Shown here piece after piece: positions 26,741-36,275 of a stretch of 64,000 nucleotides of DNA. The stretch lies in assembly GCA_944324465.1 (NCBI GenBank), contig CALUWI010000011.1, forward strand, positions 1-64,000. Reading direction: 5' to 3'. Positions within the stretch are counted from its first letter, which is position 1, and every line of letters begins with the position of its first letter. The translations under genes and the position numbers were made by a program. The stretch comes from an uncultured Mucispirillum sp. (GTDB taxonomy: Bacteria > Chrysiogenota > Deferribacteres > Deferribacterales > Mucispirillaceae). The notes beneath the pieces are model-generated. The model worked only from the letters and a program-made list of their open reading frames with translations. It was not told where the DNA came from and did not search any database.

Positions 26741-27916
26741 ATGAAAAAGCTGTTTATAATTTTATTTATTTTATCATCTATGCCATGTTTTGCATATACT
26801 GTTACAGATATGCGTGGCAAACAAATCAATATACCAGATAACTTAAAAAGAGTAGCCACAATAGATGATGGATTTATTGAAGGTGTTATGACTCATCTTG
26901 GAGTTATAGATAAAGTAAGTGCCATAGGCTCATGGAGTATGAAGCGGGATTATAAATATACTTACGAAACAACAGACGGCAAAACATATACAGCTAAAGG
27001 TGTAAATACAATGAAGTATCTGCATCCATGGCTTAATAATATACCATGCTTTAATTCTCCACAAGGGGATATTTTAAATTATGAAACACTTGCAAAAGCA
27101 GACCCTCAGTTAGTTATATTAAGGGTTGGAGACTGCACAATATCAGGCGGCTCTTATTTTAGAGGCGGCGACCCTGCTCAGCTTGAAAAAGCAATTAATA
27201 TGATAGAATCTTTAGATATTCCGTTAGTTGTGTTATTCTCACCTACTTATTACGGCAAAGCAGACCTTTCATCTATGAAAGAAGAATTGCGAGTTTTAGG
27301 TGATGTATTTAAGCAGAGAGATAAAGCATTAAAGCTGTATGACTATTTAAATGAAACAGAAATAATGGTAAGAAACAGAACTAAAGATATAAAAGAAAAA
27401 CCCACTGTTTTATATTTTGGGTTAAACTCTGCGGCAAGAAAACAAGGCGGCTCTGGTATGGTGTCAGGAATAAATACCCCAGAATCATATATTATAGAAA
27501 ATATAGTTAATGCAAAAAATGCATATACTGGTAAAGGAAATAATATTATATTAAGCGGCGAGCAGGTCTATGCAATAGACCCAGATGTTATACTTTTGCC
27601 AACACAAAACGGGTATCACCCTGCAAATGAACTGTTAAAAGCACCTTATTACCAGAACTTAAGCCAGTTAAAAGCTGTGCAGAATAAGCGTGTGTATGCT
27701 CTGCCATGGACTCCTATGAACTGCTCCCGCAGAGTAGAATATCCACTTGATATATTAATTATTGCAAAAGCTGCCTATCCTGAACTTTTTAAAGATATTA
27801 AAGTGCATCAGTTTGCTTTAGATTTTTATAAAAAAGTATATAATGTAGATGATAAAACTGCAAAAGCACTACGCAGTGAACAGCTGCTTGACTGGACAGT
27901 AGAAAATGATTTCTAA
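26741..27916 (+). CDS. ABC importer substrate-binding protein (FecB/BtuF class)
   Basis: 391 residues. Residues 1-18 are a signal peptide (cleavage after CFAYT or so), without a clear lipobox. The mature part begins VTDMRGKQINIPDNLKRVATIDDG, the standard first strand of periplasmic-binding-protein class III. It is longer than average BtuF and has insertions near residues 70-130. The ligand is unknown: a metal chelate, heme or a corrinoid is plausible. The gene's 3' end overlaps the permease start by 11 bp. Confidence 0.82.
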   Translation: MKKLFIILFILSSMPCFAYTVTDMRGKQINIPDNLKRVATIDDGFIEGVMTHLGVIDKVSAIGSWSMKRDYKYTYETTDGKTYTAKGVNTMKYLHPWLNNIPCFNSPQGDILNYETLAKADPQLVILRVGDCTISGGSYFRGGDPAQLEKAINMIESLDIPLVVLFSPTYYGKADLSSMKEELRVLGDVFKQRDKALKLYDYLNETEIMVRNRTKDIKEKPTVLYFGLNSAARKQGGSGMVSGINTPESYIIENIVNAKNAYTGKGNNIILSGEQVYAIDPDVILLPTQNGYHPANELLKAPYYQNLSQLKAVQNKRVYALPWTPMNCSRRVEYPLDILIIAKAAYPELFKDIKVHQFALDFYKKVYNVDDKTAKALRSEQLLDWTVENDF

Positions 27917-28934
27917 TATATTAGAAGATAAAAGAAAAATTATTATTTTACTGCTTATAATAATACTTTTTTGTGCAATACTTTTTGCTTTAATCTCTGG
28001 TAATTCAGAACTTTCCCCAAAAACAGTCTTAAATATTATAATATATAAACTAACAGGCTTCAGCTTTGACGAAGTGTCAAAAAGAGATATGGCTATTGTG
28101 TGGAATATGAGAATGCCACGAGTTATAATGGCAATACTTGCAGGGGTTGCACTTTCTACTGCAGGTGCTTTATATCAAGGATGTTTTAGAAATCCGCTTG
28201 TAGAACCATTTATACTTGGTGCATCAAGTGGTGCGAGCTTTGGTGCTGCTCTTGCAATCGTTTTCCCTGCCCTTTTTCTTCCTGTTCAAATAAGTGCATT
28301 TATATTTGCATTATTTGCTGTACTTTCTTCATATATGCTTGCAAGGCAGAAAGGTGAAATAAATACCGTTGGTCTTGTGCTGTCTGGTGTAATCATTGGC
28401 TCTATTTTTTCAGCACTTGTTTCCATTATGAAATATTTATCAGAAGATACTCAGCTTAGAGAAATAACTTTCTGGATGATGGGCGGCTTATATCATGCTT
28501 CATGGAATGACATATATGTAAATGCTTTTGTAATATTATTATGCTTTATAATATCATGGATTTTTGCATGGAAATTAAACCTGTTATCTATTGGTGATGA
28601 AGATGCAAAAACATTAGGAATAAATCCTGACACATATAAAACTATTTTTATAATAACAGCCACATTAATGACTGCAGTATGTGTTTCAAGTGTTGGTATT
28701 ATAGCATGGGTTGGTTTAATGATGCCACATGCTGCAAGACTTCTTACAGGCCCTGATAATAGATATGTTATACCTATTGCAAGCCTTGGCGGTGCAGTAT
28801 ATTTATTAATATGCGATACTATTGCAAGAACATTAACTGCTGGAGAAATACCTATTGGAATTATTACATCAATAATAGGTGCACCATTTTTAATATGGAT
28901 ACTCCGTGCAAAAAGCGGCAGACTGTTTAATTAG
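27906..28934 (+). CDS. ABC importer permease (FecCD/BtuC family)
   Basis: 342 residues with about ten membrane segments. Family signatures are RMPRVIMAILAGVALSTAGALYQGCFRNPLVEPFILG (shown here in part: RVIMAILAGVALSTAG) near residue 60, GEINTVGLVLSGVIIGS near 155, and the ATPase-contact segment AKTLGINPDTYKT near 235. It forms a homodimeric channel with the neighbouring ATPase. It lies between the binding protein and the ATPase genes. Confidence 0.92.
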   Translation: MISNILEDKRKIIILLLIIILFCAILFALISGNSELSPKTVLNIIIYKLTGFSFDEVSKRDMAIVWNMRMPRVIMAILAGVALSTAGALYQGCFRNPLVEPFILGASSGASFGAALAIVFPALFLPVQISAFIFALFAVLSSYMLARQKGEINTVGLVLSGVIIGSIFSALVSIMKYLSEDTQLREITFWMMGGLYHASWNDIYVNAFVILLCFIISWIFAWKLNLLSIGDEDAKTLGINPDTYKTIFIITATLMTAVCVSSVGIIAWVGLMMPHAARLLTGPDNRYVIPIASLGGAVYLLICDTIARTLTAGEIPIGIITSIIGAPFLIWILRAKSGRLFN

Positions 28935-28941
28935 GTGATAT

Positions 28942-29703
28942 ATGCTTGAAATTAAAAACTTAAACTTTTACTACGGCGATAATCATATTTTAAAAAATAT
29001 ATCATTTAGTGCAGAAAGTTGCAGTTTATGGGGATTAATGGGACCTAATGGCAGCGGTAAGACTACTTTTTTTAAGTGTATATTAGGTCTTTTAAAGCAC
29101 ACAGGAAGCCAGATTAAAATAAATAATATAGATTTAAAAAAAATAAATACTCCAAAACTTGCAAAACTTATATCTTATGTTCCACAGGAACATAAACCAC
29201 CCTTTCCTTTTACTGTTAGAGAAATAGTTTTAATGGGCAGGTCGCCACATATGGGTGGTATCTTTGGGTTAAAAAAAGAAGACTATAATGAAGCAGAAAA
29301 AGCAATAGATATGGTAGATATTGCTGATATTGCAGATAAACCTGTTACAGCATTAAGCGGTGGTCAAAGACAGCTTACTTTAATAGCACGCTCTATTGCA
29401 CAAAATTCTCCAGTTATGATACTTGATGAGCCTACAAGTGCTCTTGATTTTAATAACCAAATCAATATATGGAAAATATTAAAAAAACTTGCAGAATCAG
29501 GTAAACTTATTATTGCATGCAGCCACGACCCTAATCATCTTTTATGGTTTGCAGAAAATACACTTGTTATAAAAAATGGTGAGATACTGGCAAGCGGTAA
29601 AACTGAAGATATTATTACAAACAGACTGTTAAAAGAAATATATGGCAGTGAATATAATATTTTAAATAACGGCAGCAACAAAATTATACAACCTGTTCTA
29701 TAA
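28942..29703 (+). CDS. ABC importer ATPase (FecE/BtuD family)
   Basis: 253 residues. Walker A GPNGSGKTT near residue 35, Q-loop YVPQEH near 80, ABC signature ALSGGQRQ near 137, Walker B VMILDEPTSAL near 157 and the H-loop CSHDPNH near 192 are all present. FPFTVREIVLMGRSPH after the Q-loop is typical for iron-siderophore/B12 importers. It lies 7 nt after the permease and closes the operon. Confidence 0.93.
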   Translation: MLEIKNLNFYYGDNHILKNISFSAESCSLWGLMGPNGSGKTTFFKCILGLLKHTGSQIKINNIDLKKINTPKLAKLISYVPQEHKPPFPFTVREIVLMGRSPHMGGIFGLKKEDYNEAEKAIDMVDIADIADKPVTALSGGQRQLTLIARSIAQNSPVMILDEPTSALDFNNQINIWKILKKLAESGKLIIACSHDPNHLLWFAENTLVIKNGEILASGKTEDIITNRLLKEIYGSEYNILNNGSNKIIQPVL

Positions 29704-29773
29704 ATTATTAATTTAGATATTGACTAATTAATTGTTTTATAATTAAATAGCCCTACATATTTTTGGAGGTCTT

Positions 29774-30379
29774 ATGAATAAAGGCAGGTTATATATAATT
29801 TCAGCACCTAGTGGTGCAGGTAAATCCACATTATGCTCTATGCTTATAAATAAATATCCTGCTGTACAATATTCTATTTCATATACTACACGAGCACCCA
29901 GAGGAAATGAAGTAAATGGCAGAGAATATTTTTTCATAGATAAAGATACTTTTAAACAAATGATAGATAATAATGACTTTTTAGAATGGGCAGAAGTACA
30001 TGGTAATTACTACGGCACATCTAAGCAGCAGATAAATAATGCTTTAAATGAAGGCATAGATATATTTTTAGATATTGACCCACAGGGAGCAATGCAGTTA
30101 AAAGAAAAACTTGACCATATTGCTACTTTTATATTTATTGCTGCCCCTAGCCTTGCAGAACTTAAATCAAGACTTGAAAACAGAGGCACTGATAAAACAG
30201 AAAATATTGCATTAAGATTAGAAAATGCAAAAAAAGAAGTTGAATATTTTAAAAAATATGATTATTTAATAATTAATGATGCTAGTGATGAAGCATTTAA
30301 ACAGTTAGAAACAATCTATCTGGCAGAAAAACTTAGAACTAACCAGTATAATAATGTAAATGAATTTATGAATATATAA
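29774..30379 (+). CDS. gmk: Guanylate kinase
   Basis: Phosphorylates GMP to GDP. The 201-residue protein has the P-loop SAPSGAGKSTLC near residue 10, the GMP-binding YTTRAPRGNEVNGREYFF near 37, HGNYYGTS near 77 and the LID segment RLENRGTDKTENIALRLENAK (only part quoted here: RLENRGTDKTE). A GGAGGT site precedes the ATG. rpoZ follows 13 nt downstream, a conserved pair in many bacteria. TTGACT at 29720-29725 may be the -35 box, but the -10 box is unclear. Confidence 0.94.
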   Translation: MNKGRLYIISAPSGAGKSTLCSMLINKYPAVQYSISYTTRAPRGNEVNGREYFFIDKDTFKQMIDNNDFLEWAEVHGNYYGTSKQQINNALNEGIDIFLDIDPQGAMQLKEKLDHIATFIFIAAPSLAELKSRLENRGTDKTENIALRLENAKKEVEYFKKYDYLIINDASDEAFKQLETIYLAEKLRTNQYNNVNEFMNI

Positions 30380-30392
30380 TAAGGAGATTACA

Positions 30393-30632
30393 ATGGCATT
30401 TTTAGACATTGAAAGAGTTATTAACCAAAAAGATATGGATAGCAGATTTAAACTTGTGCATTTAGCAGCACTTCGTGCTAGAGAGTTAAACAATCCTGAT
30501 GAAAATACTATTTTAGCTGATTTAAAACCAGGCGAAAAAGTAACATCAAAAGCATTAACTGATATTGTACGCAACAGAGTTAAATTTGTTGAAATAGAAG
30601 ATACTCCAGAAGAAACAGAAGAAAATAATTAA
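30393..30632 (+). CDS. rpoZ: RNA polymerase omega subunit
   Basis: 79 residues. Omega assists assembly of the RNA polymerase core by clamping the beta-prime subunit. The sequence FKLVHLAALRARELNN and the following KPGEKVTSKALTDIVRNRVKF match the conserved helices of the omega family. It is co-transcribed with gmk and followed by a hairpin terminator. Confidence 0.92.
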   Translation: MAFLDIERVINQKDMDSRFKLVHLAALRARELNNPDENTILADLKPGEKVTSKALTDIVRNRVKFVEIEDTPEETEENN

Positions 30633-30658
30633 TATTATATTAAAATTAATGTAATTTA

Positions 30659-30690
30659 TACCCTGCCATATGAGGCAGGGTATTTTTATG
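30659..30690 (+). terminator. Terminator between convergent rpoZ and pfkA
   Basis: TACCCTGCC (30659-30667) and GGCAGGGTA (30674-30682) form a 9-bp stem followed by a T-run (TTTTTAT) on the plus strand. It sits 27 nt after the rpoZ stop and 4 nt before the pfkA stop, so it can serve both genes. Confidence 0.8.
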
Positions 30691-31645
30691 CTAAATCGTC
30701 AAGCAGTTTAATTATGTTGTTATTTAATTCGTGCTTTTTAGAAAATACTTCTTCGTAAGGCACAAATTCTATTTTATTGCCCTGCAGTCCTGTCATAACT
30801 GCAGTTTTTCCACTATTAAGACCATAAACAGCTGCTGCCCCCATACGAGAGCCAAGAACCCTGTCAAAATATGATGGAAAACCGCCACGCTGAACATGGC
30901 CTAAAACTGTTATTCTTGCATCAAATGTGCCTGCTTCCTGCAGTTTTTTACCAAATTCATAAGCTGAGCCTGCACCTTCTGCAACAATTAAAATATTTCT
31001 TGTTTTACCATCAAGTGCTCTTTTTTTAAATTTAGCGGCAATACTTTCTAAATCAGGCTTAACTTCTGGAATAATTACTGCATCAGCTCCTGTTGCAATG
31101 CCTGCCATAACAGCAAGATAGCCGCAGTGTCTGCCCATTACTTCTATTACAAATGTTCTACCATGGGAGCTTGCTGTATTATTTATCATATCTACAGAAT
31201 CCATTATTACATTTAATGCAGTATCTACTCCTAATGATACATCTGTGCCATAAATATCGTTATCAATAGAACCAGGTATACCTACAGACTTTATTCCAAA
31301 TTTTTCATCAAGAACTTTTGCACCGCTTAATGAACCATCGCCGCCAATAACAACTAAGCCTTCAATGCCGAATTTTTCTAAATTTGCAACAGCTTTTTTC
31401 TGACCTTCTTCTGTTCTAAATTCCTGACTTCTGGCAGTCTGCAGAATAGTGCCGCCTCTGCCTATAATATTTGATACATCAGAATGTTTTAATTCAAAAA
31501 TGCTGCCTTCTATCATTCCCTTATAGCCTGATAATATACCATAAGGTGTCATACCACAGTTTAAAGCCGCTCTAACTGCTGCTCTAATAGCACCATTCAT
31601 ACCTGGACTGTCACCACCACTTGTCATAATACCTATTTTTTTCAT
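30686..31645 (-). CDS. pfkA: 6-phosphofructokinase, ATP-dependent
   Basis: Phosphorylates fructose 6-phosphate in glycolysis. The 319 residues match bacterial PfkA in length. GGDSPGMNGAIRAAVR is at the N terminus, GGDGSLSGA near residue 100 and PGSIDND near 123. The residues after GGD and before SIDND are Gly in both places, as in ATP enzymes; pyrophosphate-dependent enzymes have Asp and Lys there. IEVMGRHCGYLA and GHVQRGG also fit. It stands alone on the minus strand. Confidence 0.94.
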   Translation of the reverse strand: MKKIGIMTSGGDSPGMNGAIRAAVRAALNCGMTPYGILSGYKGMIEGSIFELKHSDVSNIIGRGGTILQTARSQEFRTEEGQKKAVANLEKFGIEGLVVIGGDGSLSGAKVLDEKFGIKSVGIPGSIDNDIYGTDVSLGVDTALNVIMDSVDMINNTASSHGRTFVIEVMGRHCGYLAVMAGIATGADAVIIPEVKPDLESIAAKFKKRALDGKTRNILIVAEGAGSAYEFGKKLQEAGTFDARITVLGHVQRGGFPSYFDRVLGSRMGAAAVYGLNSGKTAVMTGLQGNKIEFVPYEEVFSKKHELNNNIIKLLDDLA

Positions 31646-31745
31646 TTTGACTTACACCATTTTTATATTTTTTTTATATATATACAATAAAAAAAAATAT
31701 TTTAAAACTATTAAATATATTTTTTAAACAATATTATAATTTTTA

Positions 31746-31775
31746 TTGACTTTAATAATAATTATTATTATTATC
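31746..31775 (+). promoter_or_regulatory. sodC promoter with overlapping Fur-like box
   Basis: TTGACT (31746-31751), 17-bp spacer and TATTAT (31769-31774) form a promoter. The 19-bp segment 31757-31775 agrees with the Fur consensus GATAATGATAATCATTATC at 15 of 19 positions and covers the -10 region, so binding would block transcription. AT-rich composition raises the chance of such matches. Confidence 0.4.
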
Positions 31776-31792
31776 ATGCTAAGGAGGATAAA

Positions 31793-32353
31793 ATGAAAAA
31801 ATTAATTCTTTCATTAATGCTTTTATCAGCATGTTCAATTACTGCTTTTGCAGCAGACTCAAAAGATGGGATTTATGACCCAAGAAAAGAAAAAAATAAT
31901 ATTATTGTAAAAATGGAACTGCTTGATAAAAATAAAAACAAGTATATAGGTGACATTGTTATAACAGAATCACCTTATGGATTAGTTTTCACACCATTTA
32001 TTAAAGGTAATATTAGTGAAGGACTCCATGGATTTCATATTCATGTTAACCCTGACTGTGGTCCTGATGAAAAAGGTGTATTAGGTATGAAAGCAGGCGG
32101 ACACTGGGACCCTGCTAAAACAAATAAACATTCTTTCCCATGGGATAATAATGGACATAGAGGAGACCTGCCAGCTTTATATTTTGATAGTAAAGGCATA
32201 ACATCTAATCCTGTTCTTGCTCCAAAGCTTAAATCATTAAATGAAGTAAAAAATCATTCATTAATGATACATATTGGCGGAGATAATCACCATGATGTTC
32301 CTAATGCATTAGGCGGTGGCGGTGCAAGAGTTGCCTGTGGTGTTATAAAATAA
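31793..32353 (+). CDS. sodC: Copper-zinc superoxide dismutase, exported
   Basis: Detoxifies superoxide in the periplasm. The 186-residue precursor has an N-terminal signal sequence; FAAD fits signal peptidase I, but LSAC at residues 11-14 could also act as a lipobox. All metal ligands are visible: GFHIH, GGHWDP (bridging His), KH, GHRGD (zinc His and Asp) and MIHIGGDN (copper His); the disulfide Cys in NPDCG and ACGV are present. AAGGAGG stands before the ATG. A periplasmic Cu-Zn SOD fits a microaerophilic or host-associated bacterium exposed to phagocyte oxidants. Confidence 0.93.
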   Translation: MKKLILSLMLLSACSITAFAADSKDGIYDPRKEKNNIIVKMELLDKNKNKYIGDIVITESPYGLVFTPFIKGNISEGLHGFHIHVNPDCGPDEKGVLGMKAGGHWDPAKTNKHSFPWDNNGHRGDLPALYFDSKGITSNPVLAPKLKSLNEVKNHSLMIHIGGDNHHDVPNALGGGGARVACGVIK

Positions 32354-32428
32354 CAGCTTGAAATAATATTTTTTAAAATTTTTACAAAATTTATAAAAGT
32401 ATTTAGTTAACATTTTATATAACTTTTA

Positions 32429-32466
32429 TAAAAACATGCCCTGTTTATATAGTAAACAGGGCATAA
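32429..32466 (-). terminator. Terminator of the glp operon (possibly bidirectional)
   Basis: An 11-bp perfect stem (TGCCCTGTTTA at 32437-32447, TAAACAGGGCA at 32453-32463) with a 5-nt loop. On the minus strand it is followed by TGTTTTTAT, so it ends the glpABC-glpK operon; it lies between the convergent sodC and glpK genes and may also stop sodC transcription. Confidence 0.75.
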
Positions 32467-32476
32467 TTTATATATA

Positions 32477-33970
32477 TTATTCTTCTACCCAGCTTTGAGC
32501 CCGTTTAACAGCTTTATGCCATTCGTAAAGCTGTTTTTCTCTGCGTTCTTCTGACATTTGCGGTTCAAAGCATCTGTCTAATTTCCACATAGAGCGTACT
32601 TCTTCTTCACTGCTCCAGAAATTAACTGCTAAACCAGCAAGATATGCAGCACCTAATGCTGTTGTTTCTGTAATTACAGGGCGTTCTACTACAACATTAA
32701 GCATATCTGCCTGGCACTGCATAAGCATATTATTACGGCTTGCTCCACCATCTACTCTTAATGTGCTCATTTTCATACCAGCATCTTTTTCCATACAGCG
32801 AACTATATCTAATGACTGATATGCAATAGACTCTAAACCAGCACGAGCAATATGTGCTTTAGTTGTACCTCTTGTAATACCAACTATTGTACCTCTTGCA
32901 TAAGGGTCCCAGTATGGAGCTCCAAGGCCTGTAAATGCTGGCACAATATATACCCCGCCATTATCAGGAACAGATTTGCCAAGAGCTTCAGTATCTGAAG
33001 TATTTTTAATAATCTGCAAACCATCTCTAAGCCACTGAACAACAGCACCGCCTATATATACAGAACCTTCAAAAGCATAGTGAAGCCCTCTGCCAGAATC
33101 CCATGCTACTGTAGTAAGCAGATTATTTGCACTTAATTTATGCATTTTACCAGTATTCATAAGCAGGAAGCAGCCTGTACCGTATGTATTTTTTGCCATA
33201 CCTTCTTTAGTGCAGGCATTACCATAAGTTGCAGCCTGCTGGTCACCAGCATCTCCAGCTATTGGTATAGGCGAGCCTAAAAATTCAGGGTGCATTTCGC
33301 CCATTACACCAGAAGAAGGCATAACTTTTGGTAAAAGTGATTCAGGAATATCAAAAAGTTCTAATAATTCTTTATCCCACATACCAGTATTAATATTAAA
33401 AAGTAATGTTCTGCTGGCATTTGATGGGTCTGTAGCATGAACAGAACCTTTTGTAAAATTCCAAATAAGCCATGTATCTATATTACCAAACAGTAAATCG
33501 CCTTTTTCCGCTAATTCTCTTGCACCTTTCACATTATCAAGTATCCATTTAATTTTAGTGCCTGAAAAATATGAATCTAAAATAAGTCCTGTTTTTTCTC
33601 TAATTAAATCAGTTTTCCCCTCTGCTTTTAATTTATCGCAGTATGCTGATGTTCTTCTATCCTGCCAAACAATAGCATTGTATATTGGAGCACCAGTTTT
33701 TTTATTCCATACAACAGTTGTTTCCCTTTGGTTAGTAATACCTATAGCTGCTATATCTTTAGATGATATACCTGCATTTTTCACACATTCTCTCACAACT
33801 GATGATTGAGTATCAAATATTTCATTAGGGTTATGCTCTACCCAGCCATCCTGTGGAAAAATCTGAGAAAATTCCTGCTGAGCTATCTGAACTATATTAC
33901 TTTCCCTGTCAAATAATATAGCTCTTGAGCTTGTTGTTCCTTGGTCTAATGCTAAAACATATTTTCCCAT
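32477..33970 (-). CDS. glpK: Glycerol kinase
   Basis: Phosphorylates glycerol to sn-glycerol 3-phosphate. The 497-residue protein has [15 protein letters not shown] at the N terminus, NQRETTVVW near residue 80, and the FGGY-family signature region with [12 protein letters not shown] and [17 protein letters not shown]. Length matches E. coli GlpK (502). AAGGAGG lies upstream of the ATG. It is the last gene of the operon, directly after the unknown membrane protein. Confidence 0.96.
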   Translation of the reverse strand: MGKYVLALDQGTTSSRAILFDRESNIVQIAQQEFSQIFPQDGWVEHNPNEIFDTQSSVVRECVKNAGISSKDIAAIGITNQRETTVVWNKKTGAPIYNAIVWQDRRTSAYCDKLKAEGKTDLIREKTGLILDSYFSGTKIKWILDNVKGARELAEKGDLLFGNIDTWLIWNFTKGSVHATDPSNASRTLLFNINTGMWDKELLELFDIPESLLPKVMPSSGVMGEMHPEFLGSPIPIAGDAGDQQAATYGNACTKEGMAKNTYGTGCFLLMNTGKMHKLSANNLLTTVAWDSGRGLHYAFEGSVYIGGAVVQWLRDGLQIIKNTSDTEALGKSVPDNGGVYIVPAFTGLGAPYWDPYARGTIVGITRGTTKAHIARAGLESIAYQSLDIVRCMEKDAGMKMSTLRVDGGASRNNMLMQCQADMLNVVVERPVITETTALGAAYLAGLAVNFWSSEEEVRSMWKLDRCFEPQMSEERREKQLYEWHKAVKRAQSWVEE

Positions 33971-33990
33971 AAACTTGTGCCTCCTTAATG

Positions 33991-34974
33991 TTAAATTATG
34001 AAAGAAAATAATATATTAATAAACAGAGTATTTATAGCAATTGAAAATGCAGGTGGGTCAATGTGGTTGCCACCATGGTTCCAGAAAACTCTTGCACCAA
34101 ATTCCTGTACTGCCATACCCATAATACCGCCTAAAATACCGAAAAGGATTGCTGTATTTGCTCCAACAAGCGGCTCTGTATGTAAAAACATTAATGCACC
34201 AACAAGGCTTATTGCATGTGTAACAGGTACTTTTCCTGTTGCTCCCTGACCTAAAGCCATCATTGTAAGCATAATACCAGAGATACCCCATGTGAAAAAC
34301 AAAGGAACAGTCCATGCAAGGCTTGCATTGATTTGCCCGCTTTCAACTAATGGACGAAGAACAGATAATGTGCCTGCTGCAATTGCTGCAGAAACACCAC
34401 CCATAGATATACCAATCATCATAAGAAGTGGTTTTGGTGTCATATAACCGCACCATGATAATTCGTAGTGATTTGTTCCAAAAATACCATGTTTTTGGAT
34501 AGATTCCCTGCTTCCAAAAATGCTTTCTTTTAAAAATAATACACGAGAAAGCAGTGATAATATAACAATAGAAATCGCACCAGTATCACCTAACTGAATA
34601 TAAGGTATTTTTGATAATAACATTGCAAAATAAAAAGAAATAACAGCTGTTATGCCGCCAACAAATAAAACATCCCAGGAAGTCCCCATAAGCGGAGTAA
34701 CAATATCCTTAGCATTATTAGTTGGGTGATTTTTTCTAACACCGTGGGAATAAGTGGCTGCAACTACACCCGATAAGAAGCCACCTGCTGCAGGTCCAAA
34801 AATTGGCCCTAATGCAACCTGCATTAAAATAAAATCCGAGCCGCCTGCTAATACTACTAATGCACCCATTACTGCAATAATTGTACATAAAATAAATGCC
34901 CATAATGCACCTATACTTGCACCGAATATACCGCCGCAAAAAGCATAGATAATAGTAACCATAACACTACTCAT
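33991..34974 (-). CDS. Polytopic membrane protein of unknown family in the glp operon
   Basis: 327 residues with about eight to nine hydrophobic segments. It is not an aquaporin-type GlpF, since no NPA motifs are present, and not a major-facilitator GlpT, since it is too short and lacks the typical loop motif. It is rich in Gly and Ala in the membrane, with a cytoplasmic loop (about 80-100) containing [12 protein letters not shown] and a C-terminal [11 protein letters not shown]. Position between glpC and glpK is where a glycerol or glycerol-3-phosphate entry protein is expected, so a transport role is inferred. A GAGGAGGT site precedes the ATG. Confidence 0.65.
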   Translation of the reverse strand: MSSVMVTIIYAFCGGIFGASIGALWAFILCTIIAVMGALVVLAGGSDFILMQVALGPIFGPAAGGFLSGVVAATYSHGVRKNHPTNNAKDIVTPLMGTSWDVLFVGGITAVISFYFAMLLSKIPYIQLGDTGAISIVILSLLSRVLFLKESIFGSRESIQKHGIFGTNHYELSWCGYMTPKPLLMMIGISMGGVSAAIAAGTLSVLRPLVESGQINASLAWTVPLFFTWGISGIMLTMMALGQGATGKVPVTHAISLVGALMFLHTEPLVGANTAILFGILGGIMGMAVQEFGARVFWNHGGNHIDPPAFSIAINTLFINILFSFII

Positions 34975-35063
34975 GAGAACCTCCTCAAATTTTTTTATTT
35001 ATTGATTACATCTTACTCTATATCCTCTCCTTAATTCCAAATCCTATACTTTTATAAATTATA

Positions 35064-36260
35064 TTATTTATTTTCTACTAATTTTCTAATAACAGTAACT
35101 GGGTGATAAGCTCTCTGACCTGTTCCATGTTTAATCTGTGCCTGACATGTGCCACATTCAGTTGTAACTATCTCACATTTGCTGTTTTTAATTGTATCAA
35201 ACAGTTCTTTACCTACTTCCATACCTATTTGATATTTTTCTTTTTTAAATCCATAACTGCCAGAAATACCACAGCATCCAGCCTGTGCATTCTGCACTTT
35301 ACTGCCAGTAAGTTTTTCTATTAAATCTATACTTGGCAGTCCTATACCTTGAGCTCTTAAATGGCATGGAGAATGGTATATAATTGATTTTTCAGAAGTT
35401 TTGCCTGCAAAGCTCAATTCACCCCGTTCTACACAACCCATAAGAAATTCCTGAGCATCCATTACACCGCCTTTGTAGCTGTCATACACAACTTCTGGAA
35501 ACATTTCAGGCACATCTTTTTTAAACATTAAAGCACAGCTTGGACAGCCTGTAACAACAGGAATACCTTTTTCCTGATATTCTTTAATTACTGCCACATT
35601 TTTTGCTGCATTTTTTGCTGCATCTTTCATAAAGCCGTTAGATACAAGCGGCAGACCGCAGCATGCAAACTGTTCTGGAACTATTACTTCATATCCTGCC
35701 TGATTAAATATCCATATCATATCTAAACCGATAGAATAATCATAATCATCAACATAACAGCCTGGGAAATAAACTATTTTTTTATCTAATTTTGGCTGCT
35801 GTAATTTTTTATAAACAAGCCTGAAATGTTTATCAAACTTAGGTATTGGTGCTTTTTTAGAAATACCTATTGCATCAAGTAAAAGCCTTGTTGCAGGGTT
35901 ATGCATACCAAAATTTTTCATCCATGTAGGAATATATTTAAATACATCAGCTAAAAAACCGCCATGACTTAATACCCAGTCACGAAGTTTGCCACCATTT
36001 TTCTCTGTATATTCGCACCTTGCAACCATATTAAGTGTAGATATAGCAACACCCTGCGGGCAGGCTATATCACAGTTTTTACAGTTTGCACAGTAATGCA
36101 GTGATTCTTCTTCTGCTACATCTAAAAGTCTAAACCTTTCATAAGCTGGGCCTATTAACCTTGGTCCTAAAAAATTAGGTGTAACTTTTGCTACAGGACA
36201 GTGTACCTGGCATATTGTGCATGCTATACATTTATCAGGATTTATATGTTCTGATGACAT
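35064..36260 (-). CDS. glpC: Anaerobic glycerol-3-phosphate dehydrogenase subunit C
   Basis: Iron-sulfur subunit that anchors GlpAB at the membrane and passes electrons to quinones. The 398-residue protein has two [4Fe-4S] ferredoxin motifs, CIACTICQVHCPVA near residue 11 and CANCKNCDIACPQG near 57, followed by two CCG domains (CCGLP near 205 and CCGISGSYG near 328). The order glpA-glpB-glpC is the same as in E. coli. About 90 nt separate it from the downstream membrane-protein gene. Confidence 0.93.
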   Translation of the reverse strand: MSSEHINPDKCIACTICQVHCPVAKVTPNFLGPRLIGPAYERFRLLDVAEEESLHYCANCKNCDIACPQGVAISTLNMVARCEYTEKNGGKLRDWVLSHGGFLADVFKYIPTWMKNFGMHNPATRLLLDAIGISKKAPIPKFDKHFRLVYKKLQQPKLDKKIVYFPGCYVDDYDYSIGLDMIWIFNQAGYEVIVPEQFACCGLPLVSNGFMKDAAKNAAKNVAVIKEYQEKGIPVVTGCPSCALMFKKDVPEMFPEVVYDSYKGGVMDAQEFLMGCVERGELSFAGKTSEKSIIYHSPCHLRAQGIGLPSIDLIEKLTGSKVQNAQAGCCGISGSYGFKKEKYQIGMEVGKELFDTIKNSKCEIVTTECGTCQAQIKHGTGQRAYHPVTVIRKLVENK

Positions 36261-36275
36261 AGTAACTTCTCCTTT

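Noticed and set aside
33998-34249. Plus-strand frame within the unknown glp membrane-protein gene
   Set aside because: Shadow of a well-supported minus-strand gene with a GAGGAGGT site and clear membrane segments.
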